Shown in pieces: positions 44,646 to 54,187 of a stretch of 64,000 nucleotides of DNA. This DNA is from Chryseobacterium sp. MEBOG06. GTDB lineage: Bacteria; Bacteroidota; Bacteroidia; Flavobacteriales; Weeksellaceae. Position 1 is the stretch's first letter, and every line of letters starts with the position of its first letter. A program made the position numbers and the translations under genes. Below the pieces are notes generated by a model that did no database searches, was not told the DNA's origin, and saw only the letters and a program-made list of their open reading frames with translations. The stretch is from assembly GCF_021869765.1 (NCBI RefSeq), contig NZ_CP084580.1, positions 3,100,001 through 3,164,000 on the forward strand, read 5' to 3'.

Positions 44646-45539
44646 ATGATCAAAAACATTGTAGTTATCGGAGCGGGAACTATGGGGAACGGTATTGCCC
44701 ATACTTTCGCACAAAGCGGTTTTAAAGTAAATCTTGTAGATGTATCTCAGGACGCTTTAGATAAGGGTTTAAAAACCATCACTACCAATCTTGACAGAAT
44801 CATTGCGAAAGGAAATCTTACGGAGGAGCAGAAAGCTGAAACTTTAGGAAACATCACTACTTTTACAGCACTTACTGATGCTGTAGGGTCTGCTGATCTT
44901 GTTGTAGAGGCGGCTACTGAAAATCTTGATCTTAAATTAAAGATCTTCGGGCAAATGGATGAACTGGCACCTGCAGATTGTATTCTTGCTACCAATACCT
45001 CTTCTATTTCTATCACTAAAATCGCTGCTGCAACAAAAAGAGCAGATAAAGTAATCGGAATGCACTTTATGAACCCTGTTCCTATCATGAAGCTTGTTGA
45101 AATCATCAAAGGATATTCTACTTCTAAAGAAACTTTTGCTTCGATCTATGAAATGAGCAAAACATTAGGTAAAGTTCCGGTAGAGGTTAATGATTATCCT
45201 GGTTTTGTGGCCAACAGAATCTTAATGCCAATGATCAATGAGTCTATTGAAACACTTTATAACGGAGTAGCGGGTGTAGAGGAAATTGATACGGTAATGA
45301 AATTAGGTATGGCTCATCCGATGGGACCGCTTCAGTTAGCAGATTTTATTGGCCTTGATGTATGTCTTGCCATCCTGAATGTAATGTATGACGGTTTCAA
45401 AAATCCTAAATATGCTCCGAATCCATTACTTGTAAATATGGTAATGGCTGGAAAACTGGGTGTTAAATCTGGTGAAGGCTTCTATGATTATTCAGAAAGC
45501 AAAAAAGCTGAAAAAGTTTCAAAAATGTTTTTGAAGTAA
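44646..45539 (+). CDS. hbd: 3-hydroxybutyryl-CoA dehydrogenase
   Basis: A 297-aa NAD-dependent 3-hydroxyacyl-CoA dehydrogenase. The Rossmann motif is VVIGAGTMGNGIAHTFA (6-22), with ATNTSSISITKIA (S119/S120), H140 in GMHFMNPVP and the E152 region MKLVEIIKG, then NDYPGFVANRILMPMINES. It catalyses interconversion of acetoacetyl-CoA and 3-hydroxybutyryl-CoA in fatty-acid or butanoate metabolism. It stands without other beta-oxidation genes here. Confidence 0.94.
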   Translation: MIKNIVVIGAGTMGNGIAHTFAQSGFKVNLVDVSQDALDKGLKTITTNLDRIIAKGNLTEEQKAETLGNITTFTALTDAVGSADLVVEAATENLDLKLKIFGQMDELAPADCILATNTSSISITKIAAATKRADKVIGMHFMNPVPIMKLVEIIKGYSTSKETFASIYEMSKTLGKVPVEVNDYPGFVANRILMPMINESIETLYNGVAGVEEIDTVMKLGMAHPMGPLQLADFIGLDVCLAILNVMYDGFKNPKYAPNPLLVNMVMAGKLGVKSGEGFYDYSESKKAEKVSKMFLK

Positions 45540-45560
45540 TTTTAAATCAATAATTTTATT

Positions 45561-45568
45561 TATCTTTG
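45561..45568 (+). promoter_or_regulatory. Putative -7 box of the acidic protein gene
   Basis: TATCTTTG, exact TAnnTTTG, 22 nt before the ATG at 45591. A TTG lies at 45531-45533, but the 27-nt spacer is longer than the usual 17-23. Confidence 0.5.
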
Positions 45569-45590
45569 AGAAAGTTAAAACATTAAAAAA

Positions 45591-45830
45591 ATGAAATTAC
45601 CAAAGTTTTTATTAGCAGATAATTCGGAGTTTCCAGAAGATCTATTCGTAGTTCATACAGAATATCCAAGATTTATCCTAAACGTTGAGGAAGAAGAAGT
45701 TGAGTGGTTAGATGATCTTGAAGGTGATGATGAAGAAACGATGGCAGACGAAGCTACGAAAGTAGTAGAAGCAGCATTCAAATGGTGCGACGAGGAGTTG
45801 GCTAAGTACGACGAGGAAGAGGAAGATTAA
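45591..45830 (+). CDS. Conserved small acidic protein
   Basis: A 79-aa cytoplasmic acidic protein (FLLADNSEFPEDLFVVHTEYPRFI, then WLDDLEGDDEETMADEATKVVEAAFKWCDEELAKYDEEEED). I recall similar short proteins throughout Flavobacteriaceae and Weeksellaceae, but no function. It has its own -7 box and a strong terminator at 45851. Confidence 0.8.
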   Translation: MKLPKFLLADNSEFPEDLFVVHTEYPRFILNVEEEEVEWLDDLEGDDEETMADEATKVVEAAFKWCDEELAKYDEEEED

Positions 45831-45850
45831 TAATTACACTCTAAACATAA

Positions 45851-45876
45851 AAAAGGAACTCAATTGAGTTCCTTTT
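45851..45876. terminator. Bidirectional terminator
   Basis: A 26-bp perfect palindrome (arms AAAAGGAACTCAA / TTGAGTTCCTTTT) followed by T-rich sequence, between convergent genes. Confidence 0.92.
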
Positions 45877-45881
45877 GTTTT

Positions 45882-46292
45882 TTATTCTGATTTATTGAAT
45901 TTCAATAATAAAAGATTGTCTTTATATAACTCTAAGGTATTTCCGGTAATCACATATTTGTTTGCTTTTCCCATCATATCCATAAAATTCTGCTCTACTC
46001 CGATGTTATTACACATCATTTTTGTAGACCCCATCTGACCTGCAGAAAAACCTCCTGTGGAAGGATCTATTGATGCTGTTCCAAAATAGTTATTGCATCC
46101 TGCATTTCCTGTGATCTTTTCCCCTTCAATATTTAATGTTGGAATTTTCCCTTTTACATTGTCAGCCAATGTCCATTTTGTATTTACAAGAGCTGGCTGT
46201 GCTTTTCCTACCTTAGATGCAGACGGGCTGCTCATAGTTCCACATGAAGCCAATACTGCTGCTGTACATATACTTAAAAAAAGATTTTTCAT
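45882..46292 (-). CDS. META-domain lipoprotein (HslJ-like)
   Basis: A 136-aa lipoprotein (lipobox ending VLASC, C17) carrying a META domain: NTKWTLADNVKGKIPTLNIEGEKITGNAGCNNYFG, then MGSTKMMCNN. HslJ-type proteins are linked to heat and antibiotic stress in other bacteria. The gene is monocistronic and convergent with the acidic protein gene. Confidence 0.85.
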   Translation of the reverse strand: MKNLFLSICTAAVLASCGTMSSPSASKVGKAQPALVNTKWTLADNVKGKIPTLNIEGEKITGNAGCNNYFGTASIDPSTGGFSAGQMGSTKMMCNNIGVEQNFMDMMGKANKYVITGNTLELYKDNLLLLKFNKSE

Positions 46293-46448
46293 TTTTTTCT
46301 TTTTGAATTAACCCAAATTTACGGAAATTATATTATTTAAACGGTCTGGAAAGAATTTTATTATCCTTTAACATCTGGTATTTATACTTTATTTTAAATA
46401 CTATTATTCAATAGTAACATCCCTTTAGCCAACCTCTTTAAAAACAAA

Positions 46449-46472
46449 AAACGGACTCAAAAGAGTCCGTTT
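46449..46472 (-). terminator. Terminator of pheT
   Basis: AAACGGACTC/GAGTCCGTTT stem with a 4-nt loop; on the minus strand a T-rich tract follows. It is 28 nt after the pheT stop. Confidence 0.9.
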
Positions 46473-46499
46473 ACTATGATAATAAATATTTGTTTACAA

Positions 46500-48902
46500 T
46501 TAAGATCTCAATTCGGCATTGAATTCTTTCTGGAAAGACTTGATAAGGGAATCCATTACTTCGGTAATCTCTTTTTCTTCTAACGTCTTTTCTTCGTTTA
46601 ACAGCTCAAAACTCATTGCATAAGACTTTTTGCCTTCAGGAAGATTCTTACCTTCATATACATCGAATAAATTGATGCTCTTAATGAATGGGGATTTGTT
46701 CTTTTTCGCAGTCTGATACAATTCCTGATAATTGATATTTTTGTCAATCAATAAAGCTAAATCTCTTCTGATTTTATTGAATTTCGGGATATCTCTGAAT
46801 TTCAATTCATTTTTAGAACGGAGTTCCTGAGCATATTCCAGTTCTATCTCAGCATAGAAACAGTCCTGATCAATATCAAAGTCTTTCAATAGTGAAGAAG
46901 CTACTTTTCCGATTCTTACTAAAGCTTTTCCATCTGCTTCGTATACCAAAGCATCTGAAAATCTCTCATCAGATAAAGCCACTTCTTTATAATCTACAGC
47001 AAGTCTTTCCAATAAAACTTTTACATAAGCTTTAAGGTTGTAGAAACTTACAGCAGATTTTGGCTGAAGCCAGTTTTCAGCAACATCTCTTCCTGATACC
47101 AAAACAGCAAGCTGCTTTCTTTCTTCATATTTATCTTTTTTATGATAAATTTTCCCGAATTCAAAGAACTTGATATCCTGATTTTTTCTATTGATATTAT
47201 ATACCGTATTCTGAAGAAGTCCTTCTAATAAAGACTTTCTCATGAATGCCAAATCTCCGCTCAAAGGGTTTAACAGTTTTACAGCATCTGTTTCATCTTT
47301 TACAGAAGTTAATGAATTGTTCATTACTTCGTTGAAACCAAGACCTTGTAAAGCTCTTGCCCAGCTGTTTTCCAGTTCATCCTGATCGTTTGCGCTCAGT
47401 TTAACCGGTGTAAATGAGAATTTTTGAGGAGCATCTATTTTGTTATAGCCATAGATTCTTAAAATCTCTTCAATGACATCAATTTCTCTTGTTACATCTG
47501 CTCTGTAAGCAGGAACAGAGATTTCAAAACCATTAGGAATTTCATTTAAAACCTGAATTTCCAGTGCTTTTAAGATTTCTTTTACTTTTTCTCTGTGGAT
47601 CTTTGTTCCTAAAATCTGCTCGATTTTTGAAAATCTGATAATCACATAGTTATCTTCAATTTTCTTAGGATATTCTTCCAGCAACTCTCCTATCAGTTTC
47701 CCTTCAGCAATTTCCTGAATCATTTTGATAGCATGAGTGATCGCTGTTCTTGTAAGATTCGGGTCAACTCCTCTTTCAAATCTGAAAGATGCGTCTGTAT
47801 TCAGAGCGTGGGCTTTTGCTCCTTTTCTTACTGCAATAGGGTTAAAATATGCGCTTTCCAGAAATACTGTTTTTGTAGTTTCAGATACTCCTGAGTTTTC
47901 ACCTCCAAAAACTCCTGCAATACACATTGGATTATTTTTACCATCTTTGATCATGATTTCAGAACCGTTCAGAGTTCTTTCCACACCATCCAGGGTTGTA
48001 AATTTCGTTCCAGGGTTTACTGTTCCGACTTTTACTTTTTTATCTGCAATTTTATCTGCATCAAATGCATGAAGAGGCTGTCCATATCCGTGAAGGATAT
48101 AGTTGGTAATATCTACAACATTATTGATAGGGCTTAGTCCGATTGCTTTCAATCTGTCTTTCAGCCAGCTTGGAGATTCTGCAATTTTTACATTCTCAAT
48201 GACAGCACCAATGTATCTTGGGCACAATTCTGCATCTTCAATTTCCAGTTTAAAATCGTGAGAACCTTCGTTATTTAAAACTTCAGATGCTACTTTATTA
48301 AACTGAGACTTCAGTTGATTGGTAGAAAGATAGGCATGCAAGTCTCTGGCAACCCCATAGTGAGACATTGCGTCTGTTCTGTTGGGTGTTAATCCAATTT
48401 CAAAAACCTCATCATTGGTAAGTTCAAAATAATCTGCAAAGTTCTTCCCTACTTCATATTTGCTTTCATCTAAAACCATGATTCCTCCATGATCTTCGCT
48501 AAGGCCAAGTTCATCTTCAGCGCAAATCATTCCCTGAGAGACCTCACTTCTGATTTTTGCTTCTTTAATTTCAAAAAAGTTTCCTGTTTTGTCATAGATT
48601 TTGGTTCCGACAACGGCTACAGGAACCGTCTGCCCCGCTTCTACATTAGGAGCTCCGCAAACAATGTTTAACACTTTTCCGTTTCCTATGTCTACTGTTG
48701 TCTTCTTCAGTTTATCAGCATTAGGATGTTTTTCGCAAGTTAAAACCTTACCTACAACAATTCCTTCCAGACTGCCTCTTACACTTTCAAATTTATCTAT
48801 CCCTTCAACTTCAAGACCTATGTCTGTAAGGAATTCACCGATTCTTTCAGTTTTCAATTCCGTTTTTACAAAGTCCTTCAGCCAGTTGTTTGATATTTTC
48901 AT
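46500..48902 (-). CDS. pheT: Phenylalanyl-tRNA synthetase beta chain
   Basis: An 800-aa subunit of the alpha2beta2 enzyme that charges tRNA-Phe. The B1 tRNA-binding fold (about 40-150: CEKHPNADKLKKTTVDIGNG, IVCGAPN), B3/B4 editing region, B5 and the C-terminal ferredoxin-fold anticodon-binding domain (about 705-800: FRDIPKFNKIRRDLALLID, FDVYEGKNLPEGKKSYAMSFEL) are all present. pheS is not in the window. Confidence 0.97.
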   Translation of the reverse strand: MKISNNWLKDFVKTELKTERIGEFLTDIGLEVEGIDKFESVRGSLEGIVVGKVLTCEKHPNADKLKKTTVDIGNGKVLNIVCGAPNVEAGQTVPVAVVGTKIYDKTGNFFEIKEAKIRSEVSQGMICAEDELGLSEDHGGIMVLDESKYEVGKNFADYFELTNDEVFEIGLTPNRTDAMSHYGVARDLHAYLSTNQLKSQFNKVASEVLNNEGSHDFKLEIEDAELCPRYIGAVIENVKIAESPSWLKDRLKAIGLSPINNVVDITNYILHGYGQPLHAFDADKIADKKVKVGTVNPGTKFTTLDGVERTLNGSEIMIKDGKNNPMCIAGVFGGENSGVSETTKTVFLESAYFNPIAVRKGAKAHALNTDASFRFERGVDPNLTRTAITHAIKMIQEIAEGKLIGELLEEYPKKIEDNYVIIRFSKIEQILGTKIHREKVKEILKALEIQVLNEIPNGFEISVPAYRADVTREIDVIEEILRIYGYNKIDAPQKFSFTPVKLSANDQDELENSWARALQGLGFNEVMNNSLTSVKDETDAVKLLNPLSGDLAFMRKSLLEGLLQNTVYNINRKNQDIKFFEFGKIYHKKDKYEERKQLAVLVSGRDVAENWLQPKSAVSFYNLKAYVKVLLERLAVDYKEVALSDERFSDALVYEADGKALVRIGKVASSLLKDFDIDQDCFYAEIELEYAQELRSKNELKFRDIPKFNKIRRDLALLIDKNINYQELYQTAKKNKSPFIKSINLFDVYEGKNLPEGKKSYAMSFELLNEEKTLEEKEITEVMDSLIKSFQKEFNAELRS

Positions 48903-49163
48903 TTGTTTATCTATCTACTTTTTTAGTTGGTCAGAGGAAACCGAGGGTTTCTTCTGCTTTATTTTGAAACTTTTACTTGAAATTCCACGCCTTTATTCGG
49001 TATGATTTTTCGAGCTACAAATGTCGTGTTTTTTTGATAAATAGAGAAATTTCGAAACGATTTTAAGATAATTAATTTTCATTAACAGCTCTCTTCTGAA
49101 ATTGATAAAACTTTCAACTGCTTCTCATCAGTTAGTTTAAAAATAAATTTAAGAAAGCTAAGA

Positions 49164-49403
49164 TTATAATAGATTCTGGCTATGAGTATATTCACCATCT
49201 GGTCTGACTATTTTCTTCAGACTGTCAGAAAACAGTACCAAGCCTCCAGCCGTCATAATGAGATCCTTCAAAACAAGCCTTCCAGCACCTGACAGATAAG
49301 GAAATCCATATTGAGGTGAAGGATAGTCTCCGCCAAGTTCAGGAACATATACTTCCGGAGTTGTAAGCAGAAAGGATAGGGTCACGAAAGACAGGGAAGT
49401 TTA
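49164..49403 (-). pseudogene. DUF417-family membrane protein, C-terminal remnant
   Basis: About 75-80 codons remain. SLSFVTLSFLLTTPE, YGFPYLSGAGRLVLKDLIMTAGGLVLF and DSLKKI match the C-terminal end of the DUF417/YkgB membrane protein family (normally about 180-190 aa). An in-frame TAA and the neighbouring gene lie where the missing N-terminal half should be. The remnant starts at the edge of the AT-rich pair at 49417-51892, so the arrival of that segment, or a deletion, truncated it. Confidence 0.7.
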
Positions 49404-49416
49404 CCTAATTACCGAC

Positions 49417-49845
49417 TTATTTAATCCATTTTTTAAACATCCTCCAATTTGTAAAACCTAAAACCCCAATAATCATGATAAATAAAATATTAGGATGAAA
49501 GTGATCAAAATACAAAATAGTTATCAAATAAATAATAGTTAAATATATTATGTGAAACCAAAGTTTATTGCCTATTTGCGATATAAATAAATATAACAAT
49601 AGATAAACCCAAAAATAAAATATTATGGCAAAAAATATAAAATCATATAAAAACATCAATTCTATTAACCCAATTTTTGTTTCAAATGTAAATTCCTTAT
49701 TTAGATTTATTAATCCATAAGGCTTCGCAACTTTTGAATAGTTGAAAATAGTACCTAACAAAATTTGTAAAATATTTTTTAAAATTATAGATATATATAA
49801 TATTACTACAAGTTTAAATAAATTGTTTATTATTCTTTTAGTCAT
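49417..49845 (-). CDS. Four-helix membrane protein, possible immunity partner
   Basis: A 142-aa integral membrane protein with about four helices (8-32, 58-87, 93-111, 116-134) and a basic N-terminus. It has no recognisable family. It lies 7 bp after the stop of the 679-aa lipoprotein gene on the same strand and shares its strong AT bias. A membrane protein directly behind a large secreted protein is typical of toxin-immunity pairs, but the role is inferred from order only. Confidence 0.6.
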   Translation of the reverse strand: MTKRIINNLFKLVVILYISIILKNILQILLGTIFNYSKVAKPYGLINLNKEFTFETKIGLIELMFLYDFIFFAIIFYFWVYLLLYLFISQIGNKLWFHIIYLTIIYLITILYFDHFHPNILFIMIIGVLGFTNWRMFKKWIK

Positions 49846-49852
49846 AGTATTT

Positions 49853-51892
49853 TTAATTACAACCTAGCGAACTTAACGGAGCATTTCCTTTAATGTAATT
49901 TTTTATTTTATTATAATTTGGTCTGTATATTTCAGGAGTAACTTTGTCTGCATATCCCCCATTATTAACAATAAATGTTGACAATTTAGCTTGCATACCT
50001 TTCCATAAATTATCAGCACCTAAAAATGCCAATGATTGTATTATGGAATTTAAAATTGTAGAATTATCTGAATAATTATAAGAAACCCGGTCAACTCCCC
50101 GGGTGTAAATATACATAGTATTATCATTAGGATCAGTATAATAACTAAATAACCTATTTCCTGCAACGGGATGTATACCATCATAAGACCAAGACTTAGG
50201 AGCTTTCACGGTTGTAAACATCCATGAATTCGTCCAGTATCCGGAACACACAACCGTTCCATCATCAGGTGTAATATCAATATGAATCAAAGCCCCTAAT
50301 GGGTTGTTAGAAAACCATAGTGCTGTGTCATTTATTCCATAATAATTATCAACAGTTGGATTGAATTTTTCAGCAAAAAGATTTATATTTTTTCTAAAGA
50401 AATCGAAAAATTCAACAGGATTATATTTTACGTTTGTTCCCGGTTTATTTGGGAGACTTGTAATTTTGACAGGAAATAGATCCATATTTAATTTTACACC
50501 TAAACCATTGTCCAAATCCGTTAATGCCCAATTATCATAATAGTTAGTTTGATTTTTAATATTTTGCATTTTTGTTTTAACACTTTGAGGCACTTGATGA
50601 GTAGCTACATCTTTCCATTTAGGCAATTGACTACAAGGAATGTCTATTAATAAATTAGGATTTTGGGTTAAGGCATCATCTAATACTTTTAATCTTGAAA
50701 AAATTTGTTCTGGATTAATAGTATTTGGATTTTGTTGTAAGAAGTCTTGAGCAAATGTTAACATCGACTGAAATCGTTCCCAAGAAACGGTAGGGTTTTG
50801 AGCTAAGAATTGAATTCCCCATTTCACAAAATCAGCATTTTTCTGTGTAGGGGTATCAAAAAGATATTTCAACAGGTTGTTTATTTTAGAATCATTATAT
50901 ACTCCCTGTAGATAATTGGTTCCGGAAGTATACACTTGGGTATAATAATCATCAATCAATTCAAAAATACTATCGTTGTTCACAAATACGCCTATTTTCT
51001 CGTTCAGAATATTTACCTCATCACTGGTCAAAGGATCAGAAACCATGCTTGCCCAGTATGCAGTATGATTCAATAAATAAAGATGATTCGGCTCGGTAAT
51101 GTATGATGTATACATAAAATTAGGGTTGGTTAAAACCTTATGTAATGGGCTGTAACCACCTCCGTTACTTATAGTAGGGGCTTCAGGCGGGCCTTCAAGA
51201 TAATTGGGTGTTCTGCCACAAACCATTTTAGTGGAAATTTCATAATATCCGTCATTTACATCTGGCGCATTACAGGAAACACCGGGAGGATGATTACCCC
51301 CGTTACTACAATTATGAACAATAACTATTGTCTGGTTCCAGCAGTCAAATTTTGAAGAAACAGTGGAAGTGGACTTGGGAGAAACTGGATTTCCATGGAG
51401 GTATTCACTTTGGCTAAAAATTTTTAAATCTTCTCCCAAGATCTGAATAGTACCCGAAAAATCACTTAGAATAGGTATATTGCCCTTCGGTGTACTATTA
51501 GGAATGATCTTAAGAAAGCCATATTTCTCTATTCCATTTTCTATGGTGATAATATGTTTGAGTATAAAGGGACTTTGTTTAGAATAATCAGTTAAAGGAA
51601 GTGTAAAGGTAGTAACATCTTTGGCTGCATCATATACTTTTTCGTAGAACAGAATATCTGTTTCATTTTTTTTACTTCCTTCTGCCAAAGCATCTACAGA
51701 TAATTTTACCCTTGAGTTTTTAAGTAGGGTTTTAAGGGTTTTGATACTTACAAAGGAAGAAGAAAACCTGTTGTGAATATTTTCCTGTTTGGCAACTTCT
51801 TCCGTTTTGTTATTTTCAACAAGTAGGTTTTCATCTCTACAGCCCAATAATAACAATAATGTTATAATAATCAGATAATTAAAATTTTTCAT
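49853..51892 (-). CDS. Large lipoprotein with conserved C-terminal domain, possible toxin
   Basis: A 679-aa lipoprotein (lipobox LLLLLGC, C18). The middle is Asn/Thr/Tyr-rich. Near the C-terminus are clustered conserved-looking residues: H537/D539 (ALIHIDI), D543/D544, HPVAGNR (H574-R580) and YTRGVDR (R598, D601, R602). I recall similar HPVxGNRxF/YTRGxDR C-terminal modules in other flavobacterial secreted proteins, but no defined family. The variable body with a small membrane protein behind it resembles a contact-type toxin layout; this is a hypothesis. Confidence 0.6.
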   Translation of the reverse strand: MKNFNYLIIITLLLLLGCRDENLLVENNKTEEVAKQENIHNRFSSSFVSIKTLKTLLKNSRVKLSVDALAEGSKKNETDILFYEKVYDAAKDVTTFTLPLTDYSKQSPFILKHIITIENGIEKYGFLKIIPNSTPKGNIPILSDFSGTIQILGEDLKIFSQSEYLHGNPVSPKSTSTVSSKFDCWNQTIVIVHNCSNGGNHPPGVSCNAPDVNDGYYEISTKMVCGRTPNYLEGPPEAPTISNGGGYSPLHKVLTNPNFMYTSYITEPNHLYLLNHTAYWASMVSDPLTSDEVNILNEKIGVFVNNDSIFELIDDYYTQVYTSGTNYLQGVYNDSKINNLLKYLFDTPTQKNADFVKWGIQFLAQNPTVSWERFQSMLTFAQDFLQQNPNTINPEQIFSRLKVLDDALTQNPNLLIDIPCSQLPKWKDVATHQVPQSVKTKMQNIKNQTNYYDNWALTDLDNGLGVKLNMDLFPVKITSLPNKPGTNVKYNPVEFFDFFRKNINLFAEKFNPTVDNYYGINDTALWFSNNPLGALIHIDITPDDGTVVCSGYWTNSWMFTTVKAPKSWSYDGIHPVAGNRLFSYYTDPNDNTMYIYTRGVDRVSYNYSDNSTILNSIIQSLAFLGADNLWKGMQAKLSTFIVNNGGYADKVTPEIYRPNYNKIKNYIKGNAPLSSLGCN

Positions 51893-52001
51893 TTATTTGT
51901 GATTTTTTATATGATACAAGAATAGAGATATTACCCCAACTTACACCATAACTTTTTCGAAAAAAATATTACTTTTGTAATTATAATTATAATCTTTAGT
52001 T

Positions 52002-52394
52002 ATGGATACCATGGAAGTTATCATCGAAAAAATAAAAGAATACCGTAAAAAGAAAGGCTTTTCACATGAAAATATGGCCGAAGAATTACACATAAGCCAA
52101 GCTGCGTACAGCAAAATAGAAAAGAATGAAACCAAACTTACTGTTGACAGATTATATCAGATCGCTGAAATCTTAAAAGTTCCTGTTTATGGATTACTGG
52201 ATACAATTCCAAATAATATTTATAATCAGCAAAATTTTTATGATACTTCTGTTGGCCACCAAGAAATTCAAAATTTATATCAGGAAAATAAAGACAAAAC
52301 AGGAAAGATAGAGTCTTTGTATGAAGAAAGACTCAAAGATAAAGATAAAATGATTGAGCAATTACAAAGTCTTATCAACTTAATAAAGAAATAA
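52002..52394 (+). CDS. XRE-family transcriptional regulator
   Basis: A 130-aa protein with an HTH_3 domain (about 8-65: IKEYRKKKGFSHENMAEELHISQAAYSKIEKNETKLTVDRLYQIAEIL) and a coiled-coil-like C-terminal helix (85-128, Glu/Lys-rich). It is divergent from the 679-aa lipoprotein gene, with 109 bp between, and may control it. A TACTTTTG box (51970-51977) is a candidate -7 element. A terminator follows directly. Confidence 0.9.
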   Translation: MDTMEVIIEKIKEYRKKKGFSHENMAEELHISQAAYSKIEKNETKLTVDRLYQIAEILKVPVYGLLDTIPNNIYNQQNFYDTSVGHQEIQNLYQENKDKTGKIESLYEERLKDKDKMIEQLQSLINLIKK

Positions 52395-52419
52395 GAGCTG
52401 GAAAAATCCAGCTCTTATT
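52390..52419. terminator. Bidirectional terminator between XRE gene and dnaN
   Basis: AATAAGAGCTGGA/TCCAGCTCTTATT 13-bp stem with a 4-nt loop followed by T-rich sequence; its left arm overlaps the XRE stop codon. Serves both convergent genes. Confidence 0.92.
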
Positions 52420-52440
52420 TTCTTTTTTATTGATTTAATG

Positions 52441-53571
52441 TTACAATCCGATCACCGGCATTGATAACATTAAAATATTTTCGTTTTCTTCAAGACCGTC
52501 AAGAGGTTCGATAATTCCTGGTCTGTTTGGCTGTGACATTTTCATGGTGATATCGTCAGAGCCTAATATTGTTAACATTTCAGTTAAGAATTTCGAGCTA
52601 AAACCGATATTGATATCTTCACCGTTATAGTCACATGGGATCTGCATGTCTGCTTTGTTTGCATATTCTGTATCCTCTGCGTGAAGGTGAAGTATATTTC
52701 CTGAAAGCTTAAATCTTACCTGATTGGTTGATTTATTAGACATAATAGATGCTCTTTTAATGGCTCCCAACAACAGGTTCCTGTTGATCGTTAATACATT
52801 CGGGTTTTCTTTAGGGATTACCGCTGTATAGTTTGGATATTTTCCATCGATCAGTCTACAGATCCAGATGTGTTTATCAAAAGTAAATTTAGCCATATTC
52901 TCATTGAAGTCGATTTTCACGTCTTCATTGGAGCTTGCCAGAATATTTTTGAAAATATTCAGAGGTTTTTTAGGCATGATAAACTCCATTGGCTCAGCAT
53001 TCATCAGATCTGTTCTTTTGTAAACTACCAATCTGTGAGAATCTGTAGAAACAAAATTGGTTTCATTTTCTCCAAACTGGAAGAGAACTCCTGTCATTAC
53101 CGGACGAAGAGAGTCATTACTTGTAGCAAATAATGTATTGGTTAAAGCTTCAGACAGAACTCCAGCTGACATTGTTACACTCTGAGAAGCGTCAAATTCC
53201 GGCAGCTCAGGGTAATCGTCTGCATTGTCTAATGCTACTGCAAAATTGTCTTTTTCATCTAAAATCTCAAGCTGGCTTCCAGTTCCTTCCGCATTGTCCT
53301 TTACAACAAATGTCAAAGGCTGTTCACCATAAGTCTTGATAAAATCCTGAAAAATTTTAGCAGGAACAGCAAATTTACCTGAGTCATCAGACTTCACCTC
53401 CAAAGAAGTTACAAGAGTCGTCTCACCGTCAGATGCTGTAATGGTCACATTATTTCCGTCTAATTCAAAAAGATAGTTTTCTAAAATCGGTCTCGATTGA
53501 GAGCTTGATATTACGCCACTTACAGTTTGCAAAGCCTTCTGCAGTTCACCACTTGAAATAATAAATTTCAT
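52441..53571 (-). CDS. dnaN: DNA polymerase III beta sliding clamp
   Basis: A 376-aa clamp of three repeated domains that tethers the replicative polymerase to DNA. It starts MKFIISSGELQKALQTVSGVISS, has QFGENETNFVSTDSHRLV in the middle and ends LMLSMPVIGL. Full-length and intact. It is not next to dnaA or gyrB here; it stands alone. Confidence 0.97.
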   Translation of the reverse strand: MKFIISSGELQKALQTVSGVISSSQSRPILENYLFELDGNNVTITASDGETTLVTSLEVKSDDSGKFAVPAKIFQDFIKTYGEQPLTFVVKDNAEGTGSQLEILDEKDNFAVALDNADDYPELPEFDASQSVTMSAGVLSEALTNTLFATSNDSLRPVMTGVLFQFGENETNFVSTDSHRLVVYKRTDLMNAEPMEFIMPKKPLNIFKNILASSNEDVKIDFNENMAKFTFDKHIWICRLIDGKYPNYTAVIPKENPNVLTINRNLLLGAIKRASIMSNKSTNQVRFKLSGNILHLHAEDTEYANKADMQIPCDYNGEDINIGFSSKFLTEMLTILGSDDITMKMSQPNRPGIIEPLDGLEENENILMLSMPVIGL

Positions 53572-53593
53572 AGATTTATAAAATAAGTTTCTA

Positions 53594-53601
53594 CAAATAT
53601 A
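53594..53601 (-). promoter_or_regulatory. Putative -7 box of dnaN
   Basis: Minus-strand TATATTTG, exact TAnnTTTG, 22 nt before the ATG. The nearest TTG has a 14-nt spacer, shorter than usual. Confidence 0.5.
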
Positions 53602-53805
53602 ATAAATACATATAACAAAGAAAAAAATAATAGGGAGGAGTTTTTAACAAACATCATCAATCTGTTTGCAGAGTGGATATTATGTACAGATTCTATAGTT
53701 TTTATTCTTCCTGAGAAAAATATGGACGCTGGAATCACTCAACCTTCTTTTTTATCCTGTATTCCAAATATAGCATATTAAAAATTATAATCAAAATACA
53801 AAACC

Positions 53806-53813
53806 TATCTTTG
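53806..53813 (+). promoter_or_regulatory. Putative -7 box of dgkA
   Basis: TATCTTTG, exact TAnnTTTG, 20 nt before the ATG at 53834; no clear -33 TTG. Confidence 0.5.
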
Positions 53814-53833
53814 CTGTTAAAGTAGAAAAAGTC

Positions 53834-54187
53834 ATGCAAAAACCACCTATCCATAAAAGTTTTCTCAATGCTTTCCGTGGTATTGCCATGATGATAAAGA
53901 CAGAAAGGAATTTTCAGATTGAGCTGGTGGCTTTCTTCGTCAATCTGTTTTTAATTTTTTATTTACAGGTCAGCAGTATGGATGCCGTTCTTATTCTTAT
54001 GGTCTCATTTGCCGTTTTAAGTGCTGAAATTTTCAACACAGCCATTGAGAAGATATGTGATGTCATTCAACCCGATTTTGACAAAAGAATAGGTTTTATT
54101 AAAGATATTGCTGCCGGAGCAGTAGTGCTGATGGCATTAACTTCTGTTATTGCTGGAATCCTTATTTACAGGAAATATATTTTTTAG
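53834..54187 (+). CDS. dgkA: Diacylglycerol/undecaprenol kinase family protein
   Basis: A 117-aa integral membrane kinase with three helices. The active-site signature VLSAEIFNTAIEKICD (about 62-77) and the following KDIAAGAVVL are typical of the DgkA/undecaprenol-kinase family, which phosphorylates lipid alcohols with ATP in lipid recycling. The N-terminus has the family NAFRGIAMMIKTERNFQIE. It is monocistronic. Confidence 0.92.
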   Translation: MQKPPIHKSFLNAFRGIAMMIKTERNFQIELVAFFVNLFLIFYLQVSSMDAVLILMVSFAVLSAEIFNTAIEKICDVIQPDFDKRIGFIKDIAAGAVVLMALTSVIAGILIYRKYIF

